Assembly (NCBI GenBank): GCA_947623755.1
Contig: CANQHB010000006.1
Coordinates: 1 to 22,020, forward strand
Direction of reading: 5' to 3'
From: an uncultured Bacilli bacterium
GTDB taxonomy: Bacteria; Bacillota_I; Bacilli_A; RF39; UBA660
DNA length: 22,020 nucleotides
In this document: piece after piece, positions 1 through 5,952 of the stretch
Position numbering within the stretch: the stretch's first letter is position 1
How the letters are laid out: each line of letters starts with the position of its first letter
Position numbers and translations under genes: made by a program
Notes under the pieces: generated by a model
The model's input: the letters and a program-made list of their open reading frames with translations, nothing else
Told to the model about the DNA's origin: nothing
The model's database searches: none

Positions 1-21
1 AAAATTATTATATACTTAATT

Positions 22-90
22 TAGCGAGACACTTCATAGTGCTTGCCACAATTGGTTAGCACCACTTACTTAATTGAGTGGTGTTTTTTT
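22..90 (+). ncRNA. Candidate antisense/antitoxin RNA convergent to the small toxin ORF
   Basis: A -10-like TATACT lies at 11-16 on the plus strand and would start an RNA near 22. That RNA would end at a hairpin with a seven-T tail at 60-90, giving roughly 68 nt. No ORF or SD is visible in it. It would run convergently toward the peptide ORF at 102-170 and be antisense to the 3' end of the peptide mRNA, as RatA is to txpA. The -35 lies outside the window, so the promoter is only half seen. It could instead be the 3' end of a longer transcript entering from the left. Confidence 0.4.
60..90 (+). terminator. Rho-independent terminator, plus strand
   Basis: A perfect 7-bp stem, CACCACT (60-66) with AGTGGTG (77-83), has a 10-nt loop and is followed directly by seven Ts (84-90). 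The T-run is on the plus strand only, so it terminates rightward transcription. Apart from the proposed short RNA, no rightward gene is visible in the window. Confidence 0.75.
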
Positions 91-101
91 AATGCTTAAA
101 A

Positions 102-170
102 TTATTTAAAAATAATAGAAAGAATTATTATCATTATAAGCATAAAGATTAGCAAATCTTTTTTACTCAT
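102..170 (-). CDS. Small hydrophobic peptide, candidate type I toxin (22 aa)
   Basis: A 22-codon ORF begins at ATG 168-170 and ends in TAA. The product has a charged N-terminus (MSKKD), one continuous hydrophobic stretch of Leu/Ile/Phe/Met from about residue 6 to 21, and a terminal Lys: a single short membrane helix. Start choice is supported by a near-ideal SD (GGAGG, complement at 178-182) seven bases upstream. A TTGACA/TATGTT promoter with a 17-base spacer lies 73 bases before the ATG. A short transmembrane peptide, a long structured leader and a convergent small RNA together match the general plan of Firmicutes type I toxins (Fst, TxpA, Hol-Tox). I do not recognise the peptide as a member of any one of these families. 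It could alternatively be a small regulatory membrane peptide. Confidence 0.5.
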   Translation of the reverse strand: MSKKDLLIFMLIMIIILSIIFK

Positions 171-174
171 ATGA

Positions 175-236
175 CCACCTCCATCTTATTCAAGAAAAAA
201 AGTGGCAAGCACCAAGACCCCCTTAAGATGTCCCGC
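175..236 (-). promoter_or_regulatory. Structured 5' leader of the small-peptide mRNA
   Basis: The leader runs from the predicted start near 236 to the SD at 175-182. It contains CATCTTA (complement at 224-230), which can pair with TAAGATG (complement at 182-188) directly beside the SD and could limit ribosome access. It also contains GTGCTTGCCAC (complement of 202-212), which is perfectly complementary to the same mRNA downstream of the stop (39-49). A second 5'-3' long-range pairing of that kind is typical of type I toxin mRNAs. The pairings are read from the sequence; the regulatory role is inferred. Confidence 0.45.
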
Positions 237-242
237 ATAATC

Positions 243-271
243 AACATATCACATAAATTAAATATTGTCAA
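243..271 (-). promoter_or_regulatory. Promoter of the small-peptide gene
   Basis: On the minus strand a perfect -35 TTGACA (266-271) is followed by a 17-base spacer and a -10 TATGTT (243-248), with a predicted start near 236. It is the best -35 match in the window and points at the 22-aa ORF. Confidence 0.7.
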
Positions 272-275
272 AAAA

Positions 276-353
276 CAGAAAATATAAAATCTGCTAGCCA
301 ATTTTATATTTTCTGCTTAGCAGATTTTATAATATTGGTTAACAGATTCTATA
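276..353. repeat. Overlapping inverted repeats able to form mutually exclusive hairpins
   Basis: A 15-bp perfect inverted repeat pairs 276-290 with 301-315. An overlapping 14-bp one pairs 283-296 with 318-331, so the same arm can pair with either partner. A further imperfect copy of the CAGATTTTATAA element (321-332) recurs at 342-353 with one change. The cluster sits just upstream of the -35 of the peptide promoter and downstream of the operon terminator at 373-417. No gene is visible here. Confidence 0.7.
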
Positions 354-372
354 AAATTAGAAATTTTAAAAA

Positions 373-417
373 AATTTAAAAAAAATAGTTAATAAGTGTA
401 AAGTTATTAACTATTTT
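373..417 (-). terminator. Terminator of the GDPD-nuclease operon, overlapping the stop codon
   Basis: A perfect 14-bp stem (382-395 with 404-417) and an 8-nt loop are followed on the minus strand by a run of eight Ts. The 5' arm of the stem includes the last codons and the TAG stop of the preceding gene. Confidence 0.85.
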
Positions 418-1940
418 AAAAATTCAGGAGCAACTTCTTTGGTGACGTCTTTAAATTCATTACTAATTTCTTTAGTATAATTTTCTTTTTCATAAAAGAA
501 TCTTATTTCACAATCTTTTTTAGAAGGAGCTACCTTATATAAATTGGTATCTTCAAAATAAGGGTCAACACTTTCTGAAGTAGCAATTTTATTTTGTTTG
601 CGATATTCCTTATTACACCAAGCTTTAAGGGTTTTAATGTCACATAAACCTTTTATTTGTTCAGTGGTTTTTATTCTTTCACTATCTTCATGAAAACCAA
701 AGACGGTATAAAAATGCATTTTACAATTACTAATAGTAATAGATGATTCCGGAATATTTTTTAAGAAGGCTAAACGATAGATAATTCTATCTTTTAGAGT
801 AGGTAATTCATAACTAGAATATCGATTGTTTTTAAATTTTAGGAAAGCTTTAATATCATCTAAGTGCGTTATAACTCCATTATCTTTTAAAACTACTTTA
901 GAATCTACTTTGATTTCAATTAAGAAAATATCCGTAATATTTATTTTAGAATTTGATTCTTTATATTTATAAAAGATACAATCAATTCTACCTCTTTTTT
1001 CTTTAGTAACTCCGTTTTTAGAACGAATATTTATAATACCATATTCTTGTTCAAAGTGAGCAACATGTTCATCGGGAGATTTAGAAAAAATATTACTATC
1101 TTGGGCATGAAGCATAAATTCATGTTGGTATTTTTTCTCAACTTTTTCAGAAGCAGAATAATCATCAATAGCTTTTTTAATACCTTTTATAAATATATTT
1201 AAAGGAGTAGTATCAGTACCATTTTTAGCAATCTTACGAGTTAAAGAGCTTACTTTGGCAGGATTATATTTAACACTATAATCAGCAAAATCAATTTCTT
1301 TAATTAGACTTTTATTACCATAACTAATCGTGGTAACGTCATCTTTATTCTTGGTTAATCTACAATTAGCATAGCCAAAATAAAGAACAAAATAATATTG
1401 CACCATGATAATAGCATTAGGGTTAGTTATAGCCTCAGGAAATTTAAAGACCGCTTTGCCATTAGGAAAATAATCTTGACTAAAATTCGGATTAAAATGA
1501 TATTTATGAGCATATTTATTTATTTTAGTTTGAAACCATAGTATTTCATTAGTTAAATCTTCTTTCGTAGTGTTATTTAACTTAAATTTAATAGTTTGCA
1601 TTTTAAAATCAAAAATCGCTTCCATATTACTACATATTTCTTTAATTCTTTTATAATATGCTTCTAATTTTCTTTCCATGGAAGCTTCGATTTCTAAATC
1701 TTTGGCATGTTTAATATCACTTTTATTGATTTTATAAACATTACGAGGGAAATCTAATAAAACTTCATTATGGCTAGTTTTTTTAACACTAAAAGCTTTA
1801 AGGCCATTATAATAGGCAATGTTTTCATTTTTTTCTGAAGGTTTACGAAGGCGTAATATAAAATCATTAAAGTTTTTATAAAGGCCATCATTACTATAAA
1901 AGTTTCTTAAAAATTCTTCATAATTAATATCAATTATCAT
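411..1940 (-). CDS. Uncharacterised protein with PD-(D/E)XK nuclease-like motif
   Basis: A 509-residue soluble protein with no signal peptide or clear membrane segment. The recognisable part is near residues 318-345: Arg-Gly-Arg-Ile-Asp320 followed by a hydrophobic strand ending Glu342-Ile-Lys344. That Asp-x21-Glu-x-Lys arrangement is typical of PD-(D/E)XK nuclease and restriction-like folds. Conserved-looking acidic and Gln residues at 272-274 (Gln-His-Glu) could supply the usual upstream Glu. The N-terminal 250 residues match nothing I recognise. The start has a good SD (AGGAAGTG) and lies 16 bases after the GDPD stop, so the two genes are co-transcribed and share the terminator inside this gene's 3' end. 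A role in nucleic-acid cleavage, repair or defence is possible, but no substrate can be inferred. The fold assignment rests on one motif. Confidence 0.6.
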   Translation of the reverse strand: MIIDINYEEFLRNFYSNDGLYKNFNDFILRLRKPSEKNENIAYYNGLKAFSVKKTSHNEVLLDFPRNVYKINKSDIKHAKDLEIEASMERKLEAYYKRIKEICSNMEAIFDFKMQTIKFKLNNTTKEDLTNEILWFQTKINKYAHKYHFNPNFSQDYFPNGKAVFKFPEAITNPNAIIMVQYYFVLYFGYANCRLTKNKDDVTTISYGNKSLIKEIDFADYSVKYNPAKVSSLTRKIAKNGTDTTPLNIFIKGIKKAIDDYSASEKVEKKYQHEFMLHAQDSNIFSKSPDEHVAHFEQEYGIINIRSKNGVTKEKRGRIDCIFYKYKESNSKINITDIFLIEIKVDSKVVLKDNGVITHLDDIKAFLKFKNNRYSSYELPTLKDRIIYRLAFLKNIPESSITISNCKMHFYTVFGFHEDSERIKTTEQIKGLCDIKTLKAWCNKEYRKQNKIATSESVDPYFEDTNLYKVAPSKKDCEIRFFYEKENYTKEISNEFKDVTKEVAPEFLK

Positions 1941-1956
1941 ATTATCACTTCCTTAT

Positions 1957-3780
1957 TTATTTTAATAAATTATTAACACTTTTAATATATTCTTGAATAG
2001 CATTGCTAGTTTTACTTTCATAGATAGTATCTTTAGCTAACGTAATATTATCAGTTATAATATTATCAACATTAAGTTCAATCATTTTGTTTATATTTTC
2101 TTTAGTGTTGACTGTCCAAGCATATAATTCTTTTCCTTCATTATGGACTTTTTTTACTAAAGTTTTATTAATGCTCGAAGCTTCAATACTAAAGTTATCC
2201 GCACATTTAAGTTTAGTAATATCACCATAAGCAAAAGACATAACATAGACTGTTTTAATATCTTTATTATAAGCTTTCACATTTTCTAAAACAGAATAGA
2301 CTTGTGAAGTTATAACACATTTATCTTGAAAATCATATTTAGTGATGATATCAATAACATTTTTTTCAAAATCTTTTTCTTTACCGGTTGGTTTTAATTC
2401 GATATTTAATTCAATATTATTAGATTTAGCAAAAACAATGACATCTTCTAATAGAGGAATGCGCTCATCTTTAAATTTAGGACTAAAGAAACTGCCGGCG
2501 TCTAATTTTTTTATTTCATCATAGTTAGTTTCCCAAGTGTTTTTATTTACGCCCGTTGTTCTTTTTAAGTTGGTGTCGTGTAAGACAATTATTTTTCCAT
2601 CTTTGGTTTGTTGCACGTCTAATTCTATCCAGTCGGCATTTAATTTTTTGGCGCCAATAAAGGCGGCCATAGTATTTTCGGGGTAGTTTACGGAAGCGCC
2701 ACGATGAGCAGTTACTTCCATGGTTCTTACATATTCAATGTTTAAATCAAATTTGCCATTTAAAACCGAATAAGTAAAGATAGTAGAACTAACTAAAAAA
2801 AGAATAACAATTAAGTATTTTAAAACTTTAAATTGTTTATTAGATTTAGCGATGGTTTTTTGGTTAATTTTTATTGGCACAATTTTTTCATTTAATTTTT
2901 CTTTATGATGATAAAATAAAGCACTTATAATTGCATAACCGATAGGAGTAGTAAGTAAAGTTATGATAATAAAGGAAATAGCAATTAAAAGCCAAATAAT
3001 AGTAATTGATAAATTACCGAAGATATTTAAATTATTAAATATTTTGTGAAGTAAGATAATTAAGAAAATACCTAGTAAAACAAAGACAAAGTAGATTATA
3101 GTTATAATAAGTTCGGTTAACATGATACTTAAGAAGTCTTTGATTTTACTTTTTTTACTTAAATTAGCACTTTTTTTTCGAGCTTCTTTAAAATTACAAC
3201 CTTCTAAAACAAAATAGTGAATCGCATATAACCACCGAAATAAAGTTATTGCAAGAACTATTACAAGTAAGACATAAATAAGAGTAAGGGTTTTATTGTT
3301 AAAGATAAACTCCAAAATAAATTCTGGAATTTTAATGGTAGAGACAAAACTTGAGGATACACCAATATTTAAAAAGGGAATTAAAAATAAAACTAAAAAA
3401 GGAATTAAAATATTTTTTTTATGAAAAATATTAAAAGATTTTTGGCAAGCAATAAGAAAAGCTTCTTTAATAGTTATTTTATTCTCATGATAAGAACTAT
3501 CTAAAATAATAATGATAGTACTAATATCGATTAAGGTATAAAAAGCCATAAGCATAATTAAGAAAATTAGAAAAATAATTGTTAAAGGATTAAGTAAAAA
3601 ACTAAACATGTTTTCAAATGTTAAATAATTATAACCGCTTATTTTGGTAATTATTTTAAAAATACTTAAAAATAAAGGAATAAAAATAATAACCGAGATT
3701 AATTTATAAATAAATTCAAAACCTAATAAAGTTTTTAAATTATATTTAAGCATGTTTCTTACTTTTTTAGTTTGGTTCAT
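1957..3780 (-). CDS. Membrane-anchored glycerophosphodiester phosphodiesterase
   Basis: This 607-residue enzyme hydrolyses glycerophosphodiesters to glycerol-3-phosphate and an alcohol. Residues 1-340 form a multi-pass membrane domain with about seven or eight hydrophobic segments (near 24-44, 60-95, 122-145, 165-190, 218-244, 258-288, 320-338), matching the GPDPase membrane domain seen in Firmicutes. The catalytic GDPD TIM barrel follows from about residue 353: His359-Arg-Gly, Glu368-Asn, Glu386-x-Asp388 (metal ligands), His401-Asp, and Glu461-Leu-Lys. All the expected catalytic residues are present and the length is usual for the fused family. It is the first gene of a two-gene operon with the PD-(D/E)XK-like protein. 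An extended -10 (TGTTATAAT) lies 38 bases upstream. The likely job is recycling of phospholipid or teichoic-acid glycerophosphate groups at the membrane. Confidence 0.92.
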   Translation of the reverse strand: MNQTKKVRNMLKYNLKTLLGFEFIYKLISVIIFIPLFLSIFKIITKISGYNYLTFENMFSFLLNPLTIIFLIFLIMLMAFYTLIDISTIIIILDSSYHENKITIKEAFLIACQKSFNIFHKKNILIPFLVLFLIPFLNIGVSSSFVSTIKIPEFILEFIFNNKTLTLIYVLLVIVLAITLFRWLYAIHYFVLEGCNFKEARKKSANLSKKSKIKDFLSIMLTELIITIIYFVFVLLGIFLIILLHKIFNNLNIFGNLSITIIWLLIAISFIIITLLTTPIGYAIISALFYHHKEKLNEKIVPIKINQKTIAKSNKQFKVLKYLIVILFLVSSTIFTYSVLNGKFDLNIEYVRTMEVTAHRGASVNYPENTMAAFIGAKKLNADWIELDVQQTKDGKIIVLHDTNLKRTTGVNKNTWETNYDEIKKLDAGSFFSPKFKDERIPLLEDVIVFAKSNNIELNIELKPTGKEKDFEKNVIDIITKYDFQDKCVITSQVYSVLENVKAYNKDIKTVYVMSFAYGDITKLKCADNFSIEASSINKTLVKKVHNEGKELYAWTVNTKENINKMIELNVDNIITDNITLAKDTIYESKTSNAIQEYIKSVNNLLK

Positions 3781-3817
3781 ATTAGCACTTCTTTCTTTTT
3801 AAAATATTCTTACTTAG

Positions 3818-3826
3818 ATTATAACA
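3818..3826 (-). promoter_or_regulatory. Extended -10 promoter of the GDPD operon
   Basis: The minus strand reads TGTTATAAT, a consensus extended -10, 38 bases before the GDPD start. There is no good -35, as expected for an extended -10 promoter. It lies beside the terminator of the upstream gene. Confidence 0.55.
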
Positions 3827-3831
3827 TAATT

Positions 3832-3860
3832 AAAAAAAATCTAGAATAGTTAATCCTAAA
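3832..3860 (-). terminator. Terminator of the DUF5678-like gene
   Basis: An 8-bp stem (3840-3847 with 3853-3860, two G-U pairs) and a 5-nt loop are followed on the minus strand by eight Ts (3832-3839). It lies two bases after the stop codon of the small gene and separates it from the GDPD operon. Confidence 0.7.
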
Positions 3861-3862
3861 TT

Positions 3863-4108
3863 TTAATTGTTACTAAATGATACTCTAGAGGGAAATGTTT
3901 GAAAATTTTCTTCTTCATCTGTTTCACATTTTTGAATTATATAAGTTCCAGCTTCAAGTTTTTTAGCATATTCAATTACTTTACTTAAATCATTATTATG
4001 AAAAACCACTTTTTCCTCATGGATTACGATATATTCTTTAGGATATTTCTTTATTAGATTTTTTTCTTCTTTTTTATAGAAGAGATAGTTTTTTTCTGTT
4101 TGATTCAT
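3863..4108 (-). CDS. Small DUF5678-like protein (81 aa)
   Basis: A short soluble protein, charged at the N-terminus. Residues 20-62 have the pattern of DUF5678-type domains: a Tyr-Pro/Lys-Glu-Tyr-Ile-Val start, a short strand containing Glu-Lys-Val-Val, then a helix (Asp-Leu-Ser-Lys-Val-Ile-Glu-Tyr-Ala) and a final strand ending Tyr-Ile-Ile-Gln-Lys. Related short proteins in other bacteria often lie near retroviral-type aspartyl proteases, but none is seen here. The start follows a clear SD (GGGAGG). The gene has its own promoter (TTGCAA, 16 bases, TATAAT) and terminator, so it is monocistronic. Its biochemical role is unknown. Confidence 0.7.
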   Translation of the reverse strand: MNQTEKNYLFYKKEEKNLIKKYPKEYIVIHEEKVVFHNNDLSKVIEYAKKLEAGTYIIQKCETDEEENFQTFPSRVSFSNN

Positions 4109-4129
4109 AATAAATGCCTCCCTATTAAT

Positions 4130-4157
4130 ATTATAACATTTTTTTGACTTTTTGCAA
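4130..4157 (-). promoter_or_regulatory. Promoter of the DUF5678-like gene
   Basis: The minus strand has -35 TTGCAA (4152-4157), a 16-base spacer and an extended -10 TGTTATAAT (4130-4138). It is followed by a GGGAGG SD and the ATG at 4106-4108. Confidence 0.65.
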
Positions 4158-4160
4158 TTT

Positions 4161-4664
4161 TTACTTTTGGTCTTTCTTTTCGAGGTATTTTAAGATTTTT
4201 TGCTGATTCTCTAATAGTTCATCAATGTGTTCATATAGTTGTTCTAGAATAAGTTCACTTTTTAAGTCGGTGCGGTAATCATTTTTATTGCGAATAGTAT
4301 CTTTTTTGGCATGACGATTTTGACTCATCATAATTATAGGGGCTTGTAAAGCGGCTAGACAAGATAATAAGAGATTAAGTAAAATAAATGGATAAGGGTC
4401 AATTGCTTTAGTCATTATTACCCCATTTAAAATAACCCAAAAAAGAAGGAAACCACTAAATAAAATAATGAAAGTCCAACTTCCGGCAATTTCAGATAAT
4501 TTATCGGCGACTTTATCACCAAAAGTCATTTTTTCATCTGATTCTTTATCAACGTCAATAGAAATAGGACTATCGACTAGAAGGTCAATTATTTCTTCTT
4601 CGTCTTTTTCACCTAAATCTTGATTTAATAACATATTTACAATTTCTTTTTTCTTTTTTTCCAT
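4161..4664 (-). CDS. DUF1003 family membrane protein
   Basis: A 167-residue protein with the DUF1003 core: a Phe-Gly-Asp-Lys-Val-Ala-Asp motif (48-54), Gly-Ser-Trp-Thr-Phe (61-65), a first membrane helix (about 65-84), then the diagnostic Asp-Pro-Tyr-Pro-Phe-Ile-Leu-Leu-Asn segment (89-97) leading into a second helix that ends Met-Met-Ser-Gln-Asn-Arg (112-117). A charged C-terminal region (118-167) looks like coiled coil. The N-terminal 45 residues are acidic. Family members sit in the inner membrane and have no established activity. The start has an AAGGAG SD, and an extended -10 lies 36 bases upstream. No terminator separates its 3' end from the promoter of the next gene. Confidence 0.88.
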   Translation of the reverse strand: MEKKKKEIVNMLLNQDLGEKDEEEIIDLLVDSPISIDVDKESDEKMTFGDKVADKLSEIAGSWTFIILFSGFLLFWVILNGVIMTKAIDPYPFILLNLLLSCLAALQAPIIMMSQNRHAKKDTIRNKNDYRTDLKSELILEQLYEHIDELLENQQKILKYLEKKDQK

Positions 4665-4699
4665 AGATATTCTCCTTTTTAAAATCTTTAGCTAAATTT

Positions 4700-4708
4700 A
4701 TTATACCA
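4700..4708 (-). promoter_or_regulatory. Extended -10 promoter of the DUF1003 gene
   Basis: The minus strand reads TGGTATAAT, an extended -10 (TG-N-TATAAT), 36 bases upstream of the start. It lies just downstream of the terminator of the preceding gene. Confidence 0.5.
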
Positions 4709-4710
4709 TT

Positions 4711-4746
4711 AAAAAAAGAAAAGTAAATCTAGAAAGACTTACTTTA
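4711..4746 (-). terminator. Terminator overlapping the stop codon of the hypothetical gene
   Basis: The minus strand forms an 11-bp stem (AAAGTAAGTCT with AGATTTACTTT, one G-U) around a TTCT tetraloop, followed by C and seven Ts. The TAA stop of the 4744-5136 gene is inside the 5' arm. Confidence 0.8.
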
Positions 4747-5136
4747 AAAGTTTTTAGAAATTAAAATAGAAAGAATATTATCCTTAGTGGTCTTTTTTTC
4801 ATAAAGGTTGTGATTAGCTTTTAAATTCCAAACAACATTATAAGATTTAGAAGTATGGTTATTAAAAAATAAAGTGAGAGATAAAATATCATGTTGTTTT
4901 AATAATTTTAAATTATCTGGAGATATTTGGTCTTGATATAATTTTAAGTTTAGAGTTTGGCAAGTTAAAAATTCATAATATTCACCATTTAGATTATGGC
5001 CGATTGATTGGGTAATATCGGTAAGTTCTAAGACAAAAACTTGCGAATACGGAATTTTTAAATCAATTATTTTATCATCTTTAGTAAGTAAAGATATTTT
5101 AATAGAAGTAGTATAAATTTTAGGTTTTGTTAGCAT
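4744..5136 (-). CDS. Hypothetical protein (130 aa)
   Basis: I do not recognise this protein. It is soluble-looking, with no signal peptide or membrane helix, rich in alternating hydrophobic residues that suggest beta strands, and has a hydrophobic C-terminus (Asn-Ile-Leu-Ser-Ile-Leu-Ile). It lies 12 bases after the restored stop (5149-5151) of the DNA glycosylase gene, or 64 bases after the stop of the uncorrected frame. It ends in a strong terminator, so it is probably the second gene of a glycosylase operon. The SD before ATG 5134-5136 is weak (AGAAAGAG). Confidence 0.65.
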   Translation of the reverse strand: MLTKPKIYTTSIKISLLTKDDKIIDLKIPYSQVFVLELTDITQSIGHNLNGEYYEFLTCQTLNLKLYQDQISPDNLKLLKQHDILSLTLFFNNHTSKSYNVVWNLKANHNLYEKKTTKDNILSILISKNF

Positions 5137-5148
5137 AATTTTCTCTTT

Positions 5149-5896
5149 CTAGTTTAAGGTTTTTTGACCAGTTGCACATTCCTTATTTAAAGGGCAACTT
5201 TTACAATCCGGATTTTTTTTTGTGGCAATAAAGGCGCCCGACTTCCCAACAAGTATAGTCAATAATTCCCGGAAAATGGGGATATAATTCCCGAACTTTA
5301 TAAATTATTAGCGCGTCTTTATGTTCTTTAATGTCATACATTCGGGAAATAACTGTGCGAACATGGGTGTCCACAGAAATATCAATACTATAATAATCCG
5401 AAAATTCTATGTTAAATTGCCGAGCAAGAATATTGGCCGCCATAGTGGCTATTTTAGGACCACAGCCTTCAAAATGAAGAAGTTCAAAAATTACTTTAGC
5501 ACTACTGGGAGTATTTTTCCAAATAAGGGAGACGTCGCCATGATAATCAGTGATAATTTTTTGAACAGCTTTATAAAATATTGAGGCCATGTTATGGCTA
5601 TGATTATGTAATTTAAGACGGGTAAATAAATCTTGATAGTAAGATAAGGTTTTACTACCTAAAGTAGTAATCGAAAAATCACCTAAATCTTTTGCAATAA
5701 GATAAGGAATTTGCCAAGCTTTTTCGGCTTTATTACGCCTATTCATGAGGCAGGCTAAAATAAAGGCATGAGGATAGTTTGTTAAATCATTTAACAGTTT
5801 ATCGGCTTCTTCATAACCAGTAAAAGAGACTAAATTAGTTTTACTTTTGGTATAATATCTTTCTTTTCCTAATTTTACGATTAGTGGTTCTGTCAT
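5149..5896 (-). CDS. Endonuclease III-like DNA glycosylase/AP lyase with frameshifted [4Fe-4S] tail
   Basis: A HhH-GPD base-excision repair enzyme. The uninterrupted frame covers 5201-5896 (231 aa). The helix-hairpin-helix (Phe-Glu-Gly-Cys-Gly-Pro-Lys148) carries the Schiff-base lysine, and Val-Asp176-Thr-His carries the catalytic aspartate. The first cluster cysteine is Cys224. Just after it, an A9 tract (5213-5221) throws the frame into a premature TAA. With one A fewer, the frame continues Asn-Pro-Asp-Cys-Lys-Ser-Cys-Pro...Cys to a TAG at 5149-5151. This restores C-x6-C-x2-C-x5-C, exactly the Nth iron-sulfur spacing, in a protein of about 248 residues. The Phe-Ser-Asp-Tyr-Tyr-Ser-Ile-Asp-Ile-Ser and Cys-Trp-Glu-Val-Gly-Arg segments resemble a Firmicutes/Bacteroidetes subgroup with this tail. 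The break is an assembly error, a real mutation or a slippage site. Confidence 0.88.
5213..5221 (-). other. A9 homopolymer causing the frameshift in the glycosylase gene
   Basis: Nine consecutive Ts on the plus strand (A9 in the coding sense) sit between the codons for the first and second cluster cysteines. Eight As would place all four cysteines in one frame. Confidence 0.85.
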
Positions 5897-5920
5897 ATTT
5901 ACCTCAACATTTCTAATTTC

Positions 5921-5949
5921 ATTATATTATAGAAAAAATATTTTAGCAA
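5921..5949 (-). promoter_or_regulatory. Promoter of the glycosylase gene
   Basis: The minus strand has -35 TTGCTA (5944-5949), a 17-base spacer and -10 TATAAT (5921-5926). A second overlapping TATAAT lies at 5926-5931. It sits between copA and the glycosylase gene, making the latter a separate transcription unit. Confidence 0.5.
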
Positions 5950-5952
5950 TAG

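Larger units (their letters stand above)
39..212. repeat. 11-bp perfect inverted repeat flanking the small ORF
   Basis: GTGCTTGCCAC at 39-49 and its exact reverse complement GTGGCAAGCAC at 202-212 flank the peptide ORF. In a leftward transcript running past position 39 the two arms would pair and close the mRNA into a loop. Confidence 0.75.

Noticed and set aside
2342..2524. Plus-strand ORFs across the window (for example 2342-2524, 5321-5584, 6884-7126, 20087-20578)
   Set aside because: Each lies opposite a well-supported minus-strand gene, has no SD or known domain, and reads as a shadow of that gene.
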